DNA of 64,000 nt, taken from NCBI GenBank assembly GCA_038258425.1, contig JBBSPV010000001.1, forward strand, positions 1-64,000. Reading direction: 5' to 3'. Within the stretch, counting starts at the first letter, position 1. Each line of letters opens with the position of its first letter. Source of the stretch: DATLGB01 sp038258425 (GTDB lineage Bacteria; Actinomycetota; Thermoleophilia; Solirubrobacterales; Solirubrobacteraceae). The position numbers were made by a program, and so were the translations under genes. The notes beneath the pieces were generated by a model. The model was given only the letters and a program-made list of their open reading frames with translations. It was not told the DNA's origin and did no database searches. Shown piece after piece: positions 27,263 through 35,497 of the stretch.

Positions 27263-28320
27263 GGCGTCAGAACCTCCGCGTGGGCGCGCAGGGCGCGGTC
27301 GATCAGCTCGTCCGCGGCCCCGAGGTCGCCCTCGACTCCGGCGGCGCGCAGGTTGGCGGCCATCCTGTCCGGGTCGGGCTCGAGGTCGCGCAGCAGCCGC
27401 GCCGCACCGGCGGCGGCCTCCCCCGTGAGGCGCAGGAGCTCGGACAGCGTGCCGCGCTCGGCCTGCCAGGCGCCCGCGGCGCGCTCGTGCTCGCCGGCCA
27501 TGCCGGCCAGCACGGTGGCCACGAGGCCGGGAACCCGCCCGGCGGCGGCGAGCACGGTGACCGCGGCAACCGGGTTGCGCTTGTGCGGCATGGCGGACGA
27601 CCGCCCGCCCGGGCCGCCCTCGCGGACCTCGGCGACCTCGGTCTGCGCGAGCAGGACGACGTCGCGCGCCGGCTTGGCCAGTGCGCCGGCGAGCAGCCCG
27701 AGCGCGGTCGCCAGGGCGGCCACCGGCGTGCGGTCGCCCGGCCAGGGGAGCACGGGCTCGGCGAGCTCGAGGTCCCGCGCCACCCGGGCCGCGACCGCGG
27801 GCGCTCGGTGGCCGACGGGACCGCCGAGCTGGACGGGAAGTGCCACGGCGGCGAGCGCGGCCCGGCCGGTGTCGATCCCCTGCATCCAGCCGGCCACCTT
27901 GAGGCCGAAGCTCGTCGGGAGCGCCGCCTGCAGGAGTGTGCGGGCGAGGATGGGCGTCGCGAGGTGCGCGGCCGCGAGCATCGCGGCGGCGTCGGCGGCC
28001 GCGGCCGCGTCGGTGAGCAGCGCCGTCCGCGCGCGTCGGGCGACGAGCATCGCGGCGGTGTCCAGGATGTCCTGGCTCGTCGCGCCGACGTGCGCGCCCG
28101 CGCCCGCCCGCCGCCGCAGCTCGTCGGCGAGCGGCACGACGGGCGAAGCGTGCTCGGCGCCCTCCTGGGCGAGGCGGTCGAGGTCCCAGTCGGCGGCGTC
28201 GCTGGCCGCCTCGACGGCCCGGGCCTCCTGCGCGGTGACGATCCCCTCCGCCGCGTTGGCGCGGGCGAGCGCCGCCTCGGCGTCGAGCATCGCCTGCACC
28301 CAGGCGCGGTCGCCGGTCAC
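27259..28320 (-). CDS. pcaB: 3-carboxy-cis,cis-muconate cycloisomerase
   Basis: A 353-aa member of the fumarase/aspartase superfamily that lactonises beta-carboxymuconate. The start RAWVQAMLDAEAALARANAAEG and the superfamily signature GGRSSAMPHKRNPVAAVTVLAA are clear. GTG 28320 overlaps the pobA stop (GTGA). It is shorter than many PcaB proteins (about 450 aa): some 15-20 residues that usually precede the DRAWVQAMLD-like segment are missing and the C-terminal domain is short. An upstream in-frame extension runs into pobA and is not PcaB-like, so the short form seems genuine. Confidence 0.9.
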   Translation of the reverse strand: MTGDRAWVQAMLDAEAALARANAAEGIVTAQEARAVEAASDAADWDLDRLAQEGAEHASPVVPLADELRRRAGAGAHVGATSQDILDTAAMLVARRARTALLTDAAAAADAAAMLAAAHLATPILARTLLQAALPTSFGLKVAGWMQGIDTGRAALAAVALPVQLGGPVGHRAPAVAARVARDLELAEPVLPWPGDRTPVAALATALGLLAGALAKPARDVVLLAQTEVAEVREGGPGGRSSAMPHKRNPVAAVTVLAAAGRVPGLVATVLAGMAGEHERAAGAWQAERGTLSELLRLTGEAAAGAARLLRDLEPDPDRMAANLRAAGVEGDLGAADELIDRALRAHAEVLTP

Positions 28321-29495
28321 AGGGGCAGGCCGACGTAGTTCTCGGCCAGGCTCGTCCGCGCCGCCTCGGAGGCCGCGAGGTAGTCGAGCTGCGAGCGCTG
28401 CAGCGCGCGGTCGAAGCCGTCGGCGCCCGGGAAGCGGTGCAGCATCGCCGTCATCCACCACGAGAAGTGCTCGCAGCGCCAGACCCGGTCAAGGGCGCGG
28501 TCGGAGTAGGCGTCGATCCCGGCGTCGTCGCCGTGGTGCAGGTGATCGATGAGCGCCGCGGCGAGCACGGTGACGTCGGCGACCGCGAGGTTGAGGCCCT
28601 TGGCGCCCGTCGGCGGGACGATGTGGCCGGCGTCGCCGGCGAGGAACAGCCGGCCGTGGCGCAGGGGGCTGGCCACGTGCGAGCGCATCGGCGTGATCGA
28701 GCTGTCGAGCACCGGCCCCTCCCGCAGCGTCCAGCCGTCGTCGGTGGCCAGGCGCGTGTGCAGCGCGGCCCAGATGCGGTCCTCGGACCAGGCCTCGAGC
28801 TCGTCGGCGGCGTCGCACTGGACGTAGAGGCGGCTGATCTCGGGCGAGCGCATGGACGCGAGCGCGAAGCCATCCTCGTGATTGGCGTAGATCAGCTCGG
28901 GGCTGGAGGGCGCGACCTGCGCCAGGATGCCGAGCCACGCGAAGGGGTAGTCGCGCTCGACGACGGTCATGGCGGCCTCCGGGATCGCCTGCCGGCAGGC
29001 GCCGTGGAAGCCGTCGCAGCCGGCCACGACCTCGCAGCGCAGCTCGACCCGCTCGCCGTCGTGCGTGTAGGTCACGGTCGGCGCGTCCGTGTCGAGACCG
29101 CTGACCGCGACGTCTGAGACCTCGAAGTCCAGCGGCACGCCGGCTTCCAGCCGGGCCGCGACGAGGTCTTTGACGACCTCCGTCTGGGCGTAGATGGCCA
29201 CGCGCCGGCCCGTCAGCCCGTGCAGGTCGACGCGGTGGCCGGCACCTCCGAAGCGCAGCTCGACGCCGTCGTGCAGGAGCCGCTCGCGCACCATGCGGGC
29301 GCCGACCCCGGCCGCTTCGAGCACGTCCATCGTGGCCTGCTCGAGGATGCCCGCGCGCTGGCGGTGCTCGACGTGGTCGCGGTCGCGCAGCTCGAGGACC
29401 ACGGTCTCGATCCCGGCGTTGCCGAGCAGCCGTCCGAGCAGCAGCCCCGCGGGGCCCGCGCCGACGATCGCGACCTCCGTGCGGGCGACGGGCAT
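28317..29495 (-). CDS. pobA: 4-hydroxybenzoate 3-monooxygenase
   Basis: A 392-aa flavoprotein aromatic hydroxylase that converts 4-hydroxybenzoate to protocatechuate with NAD(P)H and O2. FAD motifs: VAIVGAGPAGLLLGRLL (GxGxxG), AGCDGFHGACRQ (DG motif), and GRLFLAGDAGHIVPPTGAKGLNLAVADV (GD motif). The N-terminal RAGILEQATMDVLEAAGVGARM and FAWLGILAQVAPSSPELIYANHEDGFAL are typical of PobA. Length is normal. First gene of the pobA-pcaB-pcaD-pcaC block and coupled to pcaB; protocatechuate 3,4-dioxygenase genes are not in the window. Confidence 0.96.
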   Translation of the reverse strand: MPVARTEVAIVGAGPAGLLLGRLLGNAGIETVVLELRDRDHVEHRQRAGILEQATMDVLEAAGVGARMVRERLLHDGVELRFGGAGHRVDLHGLTGRRVAIYAQTEVVKDLVAARLEAGVPLDFEVSDVAVSGLDTDAPTVTYTHDGERVELRCEVVAGCDGFHGACRQAIPEAAMTVVERDYPFAWLGILAQVAPSSPELIYANHEDGFALASMRSPEISRLYVQCDAADELEAWSEDRIWAALHTRLATDDGWTLREGPVLDSSITPMRSHVASPLRHGRLFLAGDAGHIVPPTGAKGLNLAVADVTVLAAALIDHLHHGDDAGIDAYSDRALDRVWRCEHFSWWMTAMLHRFPGADGFDRALQRSQLDYLAASEAARTSLAENYVGLPL

Positions 29496-29525
29496 GGAGC
29501 CGCGCCTTCCCCGGCGCGTGGCCGG

Positions 29526-31034
29526 TCACCCCGCGGTCGGGAACCCGAGGTCGACGCCGCGGTGGGCGGGATCGGGCCAGCGCCGGGTGACGACCTTGGC
29601 GCGCGTGTAGAAGCGCACCCCCTCCCGGCCGTGCACGTGCACGTCGCCGAACAGCGACGCCTTCCAGCCGCCGAACGAGTGGTAGGCCATGGGGACCGGG
29701 ATCGCCACGTTGACCCCGACCATGCCGGCCGTCACGTCCTGCTCGAACCTCCGCGCGGCCCCGCCGTCGTTGGTGAAGATCGCCGCGCCGTTGCCGAAGG
29801 GGCTGGCGTTGACGAGCTCCAGCGCCTCCGGGTAGCTGTCGACGCGCACGACGACGAGCACCGGGCCGAAGATCTCCTCGTCGTAGACCGACATCCCGGG
29901 CCGCACGCGGTCGAGCAGCGTCGGGCCGATGAAGTGGCCGTCCTCGCGGCCCTCGACGACGAGGTCGCGCCCGTCGTCGAGGAGCTCCGCGCCGTCGGCC
30001 ACGCCCGCGTCGACGTAGCCCGCGACGCGCTCGCGGTGGCGGGCCGAGACCAGCGGCCCCATGTCTGAGTCCGGGTCCAGGCCGTCGCCGACACGCAGGG
30101 CGGCGATCCGCTCGCGGACCTTCGTGACCAGCGGGTCGGCGATGTCCCCGACCGCGACGGCGACCGACACCGCCATGCAGCGCTGGCCGGCCGATCCGTA
30201 GCCGGCGGACACGAGCCCGTCCGCGGCGAGTTCGAGGTCGGCGTCGGGCAGCACGACCGCGTGGTTCTTCGCGCCGCCGAGTGCCTGCACCCGCTTGCCG
30301 TGGTTTCCGGCCAGCTCGTGCACGTGCTGGGCGATGGGCGTCGAGCCGACGAAGGACACCGCGTCGACCCCCGGATGCACGAGCAGCGCGTCGACGGCCT
30401 CGCGGTCGCCGAGGACGACGTTGAAGACGCCCTCGGGCAGCCCCGCGCGCTTCCACAGCTCGGCGGCGAGCAGTGAGGCGGACGGATCCTGCTCGGAGGG
30501 CTTGAGGACGAAGGCGTTGCCGCACGCGATGGCCACCGGGTGCATCCACATCGGGACCATGACCGGGAAGTTGAACGGCGTGATCCCGGCCACCACGCCG
30601 AGGGGCCGGCGCATGGAGTAGGAGTCGACGCCGCGCGAGACGCCAGCGGACAGCTCTCCCTTGAGCAGCTCGCCGATGCCGCAGGCGAACTCGACGACCT
30701 CCAGGCCGCGCTGGACCTCCCCGAGCGCGTCCGCGCGGACCTTGCCGTGCTCGCGCACGACGAGCTCAGCGAGGTCCTCGCGATGGGCGTGCACGAGCTC
30801 GCGGAAGGCGAACAGCACGCGCGTGCGGGTGGACAGCGAGGCGGCGCCCCACGCGTCCGCGGCGCCGCGGGCGGCCGTCACGGCGGCGTCGACCACGGCG
30901 GCCGAGGCGAAGGGCACGCGGGCCACGACGGCGCCGGTGGCCGACTCGGTGATCTCGCCGTGGCGCTCGGCGGCCGGGGGCTCGGCGTGGCCCCCGATCC
31001 AGTGGTGCAGTGTGGGCAGGTCGACGGTCGTCAT
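29526..31034 (-). CDS. mmsA: CoA-acylating (methyl)malonate-semialdehyde dehydrogenase
   Basis: A 502-aa aldehyde dehydrogenase of the MmsA type, which makes acetyl-CoA from malonate semialdehyde or propionyl-CoA from methylmalonate semialdehyde. GVVAGITPFNFPVMVPMWMHPVAIACGNAFVLKPSEQDPS and the catalytic-Cys segment GSAGQRCMAVSVAV are diagnostic; VQALGGAKNHAVVLPDADL precedes it. Length agrees with MmsA (about 500 aa). It sits 30 nt upstream of pobA on the same strand, and can complete beta-alanine breakdown started by the operon at 18.5-25.1 kb. Confidence 0.95.
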   Translation of the reverse strand: MTTVDLPTLHHWIGGHAEPPAAERHGEITESATGAVVARVPFASAAVVDAAVTAARGAADAWGAASLSTRTRVLFAFRELVHAHREDLAELVVREHGKVRADALGEVQRGLEVVEFACGIGELLKGELSAGVSRGVDSYSMRRPLGVVAGITPFNFPVMVPMWMHPVAIACGNAFVLKPSEQDPSASLLAAELWKRAGLPEGVFNVVLGDREAVDALLVHPGVDAVSFVGSTPIAQHVHELAGNHGKRVQALGGAKNHAVVLPDADLELAADGLVSAGYGSAGQRCMAVSVAVAVGDIADPLVTKVRERIAALRVGDGLDPDSDMGPLVSARHRERVAGYVDAGVADGAELLDDGRDLVVEGREDGHFIGPTLLDRVRPGMSVYDEEIFGPVLVVVRVDSYPEALELVNASPFGNGAAIFTNDGGAARRFEQDVTAGMVGVNVAIPVPMAYHSFGGWKASLFGDVHVHGREGVRFYTRAKVVTRRWPDPAHRGVDLGFPTAG

Positions 31035-31107
31035 AGCTGAGGTGTAGCGCGACGGCCCGGCTCGCGCGGCGCGGGTTTCGCCGGACGGCCCGGATACCGT
31101 GGAGCGC

Positions 31108-32463
31108 ATGCCCCAGCGGGTGGCCATCCTCGGTGCCGGGCCCTCCGGCTTCTACGCCGCCGACCAGCTGCTGGCGGCGGGCTTCGAGGTCGATCTGCTC
31201 GATCGGCTGCCCACGCCGTTCGGGCTCGTGCGCGCCGGGGTGGCGCCCGACCACCCGAAGATCAAGTCGGTCACCCGCGTGTACGAGAAGACCGCGGCGC
31301 GGCCCGGCTTCCGCTACTTCGGGGGCGTGGAGCTCGGGACCGACGTCACCCGCGACGAGCTGCTCGAGCGCTACCACGCCGTGCTCTACGCGATCGGGAC
31401 GGCGAAGGACCGGCGCCTCGAGATCCCCGGCGAGGACCTGCGCGGCTCACACCCGGCGACGGACTTCGTGGCCTGGTACAACGGCCACCCGGACTTCGCC
31501 GAGCATGCGTTCGACCTCGACGGGGAGCGGGCCGTCGTGGTCGGCAACGGCAACGTCGCGGTCGACGTCGCCCGCATGCTCGTCCTCGCCACGGAGGAGC
31601 TCGCGCCCACGGACACGGCCGACCACGCCCTCGAGGCCTTCCACGGCGCCGGCGTGACCGACGTCGTGCTGCTCGGGCGGCGCGGACCGGCGCAGGCGGC
31701 GTTCACGAACCCCGAGCTGCGCGAGCTCGGCGAGCTCTCGCGCGCCGACGTCGTCGTGGACCCGGCCGAGCTCGCGCTCGACCCGGCCAGCGAGGCCAGC
31801 CTCGGCGACAACGCCGGCGCCCGGCGCAACGTCGAGCTCCTGCGCGAGTACGCCGCGCGCGAGCCGGCGGCCCGGACCCACAAGGTCGTGCTCGCCTTCC
31901 GGCGCTCGCCCGTGGAGATCCTCGGCGACGCCGACGGGCGCGTGCGCGGCGTACGGGTCGTCCGCAACCGGCTGCAGGACGGCCGCGCGGTGCCGACGGG
32001 CGAGGAGGAGGTCATCGAGTGCGGCCTCGTCCTGCGCGCGGTCGGCTACCGCGGCGAGCCGATCCCCGGCGTCCCCTTCGACGCCCGGCGCGGTCTGATC
32101 CCGAACGCCGACGGGCGCGTGACCGAGCTCGACGGGACGGTGCGCCCGGGTGAGTACGTCGTCGGCTGGATCAAGCGCGGTCCCAGCGGCGTGATCGGCA
32201 CGAACAAGAAGGACGCCGCCGGGACGACGGCCCGGCTCGTCGAGGACGCGGAGGCCGGGCGCCTGCCCGAGCCGCCGCACCCGGGTGCCGAGGCGGCCCG
32301 CGAGTGGCTCCACGAGCGGGTGCCCCACCTCGTCGACTGGGCGAGCTGGGAGCTCATCGACGCCTACGAGCGGGCGCTGGGCGAGCCCCACGGCCGCCCC
32401 CGCGTGAAGCTCGTGCGCACGGAGGAGCTGCGCCGGGTGGCCCGGCGCGAGCGGCTCAGCTAG
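31108..32463 (+). CDS. FprA-like ferredoxin/adrenodoxin-type NADP+ reductase
   Basis: A 451-aa FAD/NADP flavoenzyme. N-terminal dinucleotide fold RVAILGAGPSGFYAADQLL, then DRLPTPFGLVRAGVAPDHPKIKSVTRVYEKTA, the hallmark of adrenodoxin reductase/FprA; AVVVGNGNVAVDVARML is the NADP fold and GEYVVGWIKRGPSGVIGTNKKDA the C-terminal FAD segment. It transfers electrons from NADPH to ferredoxins, and could serve the P450 at 16.5 kb. ATG 31108 chosen; an in-frame GTG at 31099 would add 3 residues. Divergent from mmsA. Confidence 0.94.
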   Translation: MPQRVAILGAGPSGFYAADQLLAAGFEVDLLDRLPTPFGLVRAGVAPDHPKIKSVTRVYEKTAARPGFRYFGGVELGTDVTRDELLERYHAVLYAIGTAKDRRLEIPGEDLRGSHPATDFVAWYNGHPDFAEHAFDLDGERAVVVGNGNVAVDVARMLVLATEELAPTDTADHALEAFHGAGVTDVVLLGRRGPAQAAFTNPELRELGELSRADVVVDPAELALDPASEASLGDNAGARRNVELLREYAAREPAARTHKVVLAFRRSPVEILGDADGRVRGVRVVRNRLQDGRAVPTGEEEVIECGLVLRAVGYRGEPIPGVPFDARRGLIPNADGRVTELDGTVRPGEYVVGWIKRGPSGVIGTNKKDAAGTTARLVEDAEAGRLPEPPHPGAEAAREWLHERVPHLVDWASWELIDAYERALGEPHGRPRVKLVRTEELRRVARRERLS

Positions 32464-32474
32464 CGGCCGGCGGC

Positions 32475-32512
32475 TAGGGTGGCCGACGGTGTGCCGGGAA
32501 GACTGGTCGGCG
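32475..32512 (+). promoter_or_regulatory. conserved 38-nt antiporter leader, copy 1
   Basis: This sequence is 31/38 identical, without gaps, to 35495-35532, which lies before the CPA1 antiporter. The 3' block (GCCGGGAAG, one variable base, CTGGTCGGCG) differs at one position. CCGG and CTGG can close a small hairpin around the GAAGA centre, with wobble. Two copies before two ion transporters suggest a cis-acting RNA, possibly a Na+/Li+/pH sensor. It lies 69 nt before the transporter ATG and directly abuts a 23-aa upstream reading frame. Confidence 0.65.
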
Positions 32513-32584
32513 ATGGCTCGTCCACGCCTGGAAGGATCCTTGCCCCGCCACGCCGCATCCCACCCGCTGCCGCGCCCCGGATGA
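32513..32584 (+). CDS. possible 23-aa upstream leader peptide
   Basis: An ATG immediately after the leader motif opens a 23-codon frame (product begins MARPRLEGSLP, ends RPG) whose TGA (32582-32584) overlaps the transporter's tandem ATG ATG at 32581. The peptide is Pro/Arg-rich and resembles no known protein. The exact overlap, and the lack of a Shine-Dalgarno sequence before the transporter, suggest translational coupling, but short frames arise easily in such GC-rich DNA. Confidence 0.3.
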   Translation: MARPRLEGSLPRHAASHPLPRPG

Positions 32585-33852
32585 TGGCCCTGGCCATCGG
32601 CATCTTCGCCGTCGCACTGGCCCTGATCGCCTCCGAACGGGTCGATCGCACGAAGATCGCGCTGCTCGGCGCGGTGCTCGTCCTGCTCACCCGGACACTC
32701 GAGCAGGAGCAGGCGATCGAGGCGATCGACTTCAACACGATCGGGCTGCTCGCCGGGATGATGCTCATGGTGCGCCTGACGGAGGCCACCGGCGTCTACA
32801 CGTGGCTGGCGATCCGCGCCGGCCAGTTCTCGCGCGGGCGCCCGCTGGTGCTCGTGCTCGCCCTGAGCGTCACCACGGCGGTGCTGTCGGCCTTCCTGGA
32901 CAACGTCACGACGATCCTGCTCATCGTGCCGATCACCTTCCTGCTCGCCGACGCGCTCGACATCTCGCCGCTCCCCCTCATCATCGTCGAGATCATCGCC
33001 TCCAACGTCGGCGGCACGGCGACGCTGATCGGCGATCCGCCGAACATCCTCATCGCCGGCCACACGGACCTGTCCTTCGACGCGTTCATCATCAACCTCG
33101 CGCCGGTCGTCGTGGTCGTCGCGGCGCTGGTGATCGGGGGCCTCTACTTCGTCTTCCGCAGCCGGCTGCAGGTCGCCCCCGAGGCGCGCGACCGCATGAT
33201 GGCCCTCAACGCGGCCCGCTCGATCGAGGAGCCGGAGGAGGCCAAGCGCACGGTGCCGATCCTCGTGGCCACCATCGTGCTGTTCTTCTTCCATAAGGTG
33301 CTGCACCTCGAGCCGGCGACGGTCGCGCTGTTCGGTGCCACCGTCATGCTGCTCGTCTCCCGCCAGTCGCTGCACGACGCGCTGGCCGGCATCGAGTGGG
33401 CCACCCTGTTCTTTCTCATCGGCCTCTTCGTCATGGTCGGAGCGCTGGAGGAGACGGGCGCGCTCGAGGAGGTGACGAAGTTCGTCGCCAACGTCACGAA
33501 CGAGAGCCGCTCCGCGGAGCTCTACGGGATCCTGTGGACCGCGGCGATCGGCTCCGGGCTCGTGGACAACATCCCCTTCACGGCCGCGATGATCCCGGTG
33601 GTCGACTCGCTCGGCGGGGGCGGCGGCGCGGCCGGGGTCTCCGACGAGGCCTACTGGTGGGCGCTCGCGCTCGGCGCCTGCTTCGGCGGCAACGCGACGA
33701 TCGTGGCCGCCGCCGCCAACGTCGCCGCGTCGGGCATGGCGGCCAAGGCCGGGCACCCCATCGGCTTTCTCACGTTCCTGCGCTACGGCATCCCCGTCAC
33801 CCTGGTGTCGCTGCTGCTGGCCACGGGGTATGTCGCCCTGAGGTACGCATGA
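32581..33852 (+). CDS. ArsB/NhaD/CitM-type ion transporter (IT superfamily)
   Basis: A 423-aa membrane protein with about 11-12 hydrophobic spans. The motif SAFLDNVTTILLIVPITF and GGTATLIGDPPNILIAGHTDLSF in the first half, and SGLVDNIPFTAAMIPVV with GGNATIVAAAANVAASGMA in the second, are signatures of the ArsB/NhaD/SLC13-like family. With a CBS protein and NhaA downstream in the same operon, Na+/H+ antiport (NhaD-like) is more likely than arsenite export: no ars genes are nearby. Longer in-frame starts (GTG 32479) would translate the conserved leader, so ATG 32581 is preferred; ATG 32584 is equally possible. Confidence 0.88.
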   Translation: MMALAIGIFAVALALIASERVDRTKIALLGAVLVLLTRTLEQEQAIEAIDFNTIGLLAGMMLMVRLTEATGVYTWLAIRAGQFSRGRPLVLVLALSVTTAVLSAFLDNVTTILLIVPITFLLADALDISPLPLIIVEIIASNVGGTATLIGDPPNILIAGHTDLSFDAFIINLAPVVVVVAALVIGGLYFVFRSRLQVAPEARDRMMALNAARSIEEPEEAKRTVPILVATIVLFFFHKVLHLEPATVALFGATVMLLVSRQSLHDALAGIEWATLFFLIGLFVMVGALEETGALEEVTKFVANVTNESRSAELYGILWTAAIGSGLVDNIPFTAAMIPVVDSLGGGGGAAGVSDEAYWWALALGACFGGNATIVAAAANVAASGMAAKAGHPIGFLTFLRYGIPVTLVSLLLATGYVALRYA

Positions 33853-34316
33853 GCCCGCGCTCCATCACCGACATCGCCGTGCGCGACGCGCCCGTGCTGC
33901 GCACGGACGACACCGTCGAGACCGCGGTCAGGCGGGTCGTGGAGGCGTCCGTGCCGGCCCTCGCGGTCGTCGACGACCGGGGGCGCTTCGCCGGCATCTT
34001 CGGTGAGCGCGAGTTCATGGGAGCGCTGTTTCCCGGCTACCTCGACCACCTCAGGCACATCTCCTTCCTCTCCAGCTCGCTCGACGAGGTGCTCGAGAAG
34101 CGCGAGGAGTGCCGCGGCGAGGGCATCGGACGCTACATGACGACGGAGCACGTCGAGGTGGGGCCGGACTACTCCGACACGCAGGTGGCGGAGATCTTCC
34201 TGCACCACCGCGTGCTCGTCGTACCGGTGGTCGACGAGGGAGGAGTCGTGGGGCTCATCACCCGCGGGGCCTTCTTCGCCACCCTCGCCGAGCGCTTCCT
34301 GCAGCGACCTGCGTGA
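33849..34316 (+). CDS. CBS-domain protein
   Basis: A 155-aa soluble protein with a pair of CBS motifs: residues about 5-60 (DIAVRDAPVLRTDDTVETAVRRVVEASVPALAVVDDRGRFAGIFGE region) and about 95-150 (YMTTEHVEVGPDYSDTQVAEIFLHHRVLVVPVVDEGGVVGLITR region), separated by an acidic linker. CBS pairs bind adenine nucleotides. Its ATG overlaps the stop of the NhaD-like transporter and its stop overlaps the nhaA start, so it is translated together with both and may regulate one of these transporters in response to nucleotide level. Confidence 0.9.
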   Translation: MSPRSITDIAVRDAPVLRTDDTVETAVRRVVEASVPALAVVDDRGRFAGIFGEREFMGALFPGYLDHLRHISFLSSSLDEVLEKREECRGEGIGRYMTTEHVEVGPDYSDTQVAEIFLHHRVLVVPVVDEGGVVGLITRGAFFATLAERFLQRPA

Positions 34317-35497
34317 GCCTGCGCGACTCGCTCGATCCCGTCGTGGAGTTCCTCCACGAGGAGGCGGCGGGCGGAGCCGCGCTGCTGGCGGCCGCCGTCG
34401 TAGCGCTCGTCTGGGCCAACTCCCCGGCCGGGGACGGCTACGCCGCGCTGTGGGAGACCCAGCTGGTCGTCGGCCCGCTGTCCCTCGACCTGCGCCACTG
34501 GATCAACGACGGCCTCATGGTCGTGTTCTTCTTCGTCGTCGGACTCGAGATCAAGCGCGAGCTCGTCGCCGGCGACCTGCGCGACACCCGCACCGCGACG
34601 CTGCCGGCGCTCGCCGCGGTCGGCGGCGTCGCGGCGCCGGCGGTCGTCTTCCTGCTCGTGATCACGCTCGGCGGAGCGGAGGGGGCGGGCGGCTGGGCGA
34701 TCCCGGCGGCGACGGACATCGCCTTCGCCGTCGGCGTGCTGGCGCTGCTCGGCGACCGCGTGTCCGCCGGCGTGCGGCTGCTGCTGCTGACCATCGCCAT
34801 CGTCGACGACATCCTCGCCATCGTGATCATCGCGCTCGTCTACACGGACGGCCTGTCCGTGGCCTGGCTCGGCGCGTCGGTCGCGTGCCTGGCCGTCGTC
34901 GTCGGCCTGCGCCGCGCGGGCGTGGCGCGCGTGGCCGCGTACGTGCCGCTCGGCGTGCTCGTCTGGTTCACGGTCCACGAGTCCGGCGTGCACGCCACCC
35001 TCGCCGGCGTGCTGCTCGGCGTGCTGACGCCTGCGCGGCCCGTCGCCGGCCGTCCGGTGCTCACCGATCTCGAGCACCGGCTGCATCCGCTCAGCGCGTT
35101 CGTGGCAGTGCCGCTGTTCGCCCTCGCCAACGCCGGAATCGACCTCGGCGGCGGCGTGCTCGGCGACGCGATCGCCAACCCGCTGACCTGGGCGGTCGTC
35201 GCGGGGCTCGTGGTGGGAAAGCTCGTCGGGGTCACCGGTGCCGCGCGCCTGGCCCTGCGCGCGGGCGTCGGCAGGCTTCCCTCCGGGGTCACCCGCACCC
35301 AGCTGCCGGGCGTCGGCGCCGTCGCGGGCATCGGCTTCACCGTCTCGCTGTTCATCGCCCAGCTGGCCTTCGCCGAAGGGGCGCTGCTCGATCGCGCCAA
35401 GGTCGGGATCCTGCTCGGCTCGGCGGTGGGCGCCGGGCTCGGCCCGGCGCTGCTGGTCGCCCTCGGGCGGGGCCGGGCCGACGGCGTCACCCCGTAG
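34313..35497 (+). CDS. nhaA: Na+/H+ antiporter NhaA
   Basis: A 394-aa polytopic antiporter. Diagnostic NhaA segments are all present: INDGLMVVFFFVVGLEIKRELVAGDLRD, WAIPAATDIAFAVGVLALLGDRV (transport Asp of the TDIAFA motif), LTIAIVDDILAIVIIALVY (Asp-Asp pair) and FALANAGIDLGGG near the end. Length matches. It expels Na+ (or Li+) for H+ and protects against salt and alkaline pH. GTG start overlaps the CBS gene stop (GTGA). Its TAG stop is the first three bases of the second leader motif. Confidence 0.97.
   Translation: MSLRDSLDPVVEFLHEEAAGGAALLAAAVVALVWANSPAGDGYAALWETQLVVGPLSLDLRHWINDGLMVVFFFVVGLEIKRELVAGDLRDTRTATLPALAAVGGVAAPAVVFLLVITLGGAEGAGGWAIPAATDIAFAVGVLALLGDRVSAGVRLLLLTIAIVDDILAIVIIALVYTDGLSVAWLGASVACLAVVVGLRRAGVARVAAYVPLGVLVWFTVHESGVHATLAGVLLGVLTPARPVAGRPVLTDLEHRLHPLSAFVAVPLFALANAGIDLGGGVLGDAIANPLTWAVVAGLVVGKLVGVTGAARLALRAGVGRLPSGVTRTQLPGVGAVAGIGFTVSLFIAQLAFAEGALLDRAKVGILLGSAVGAGLGPALLVALGRGRADGVTP

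Noticed and set aside
32475..32512. Leader motif as part of a cobalamin riboswitch
   Set aside because: GCCGGGAAG resembles a fragment of that RNA, but the B12 box and remaining conserved elements are absent and the downstream genes are ion transporters.
32581..33852. Arsenite efflux (ArsB) function
   Set aside because: The fold fits, but no arsR/arsC is present and the operon continues with CBS and NhaA, favouring Na+/H+ antiport.
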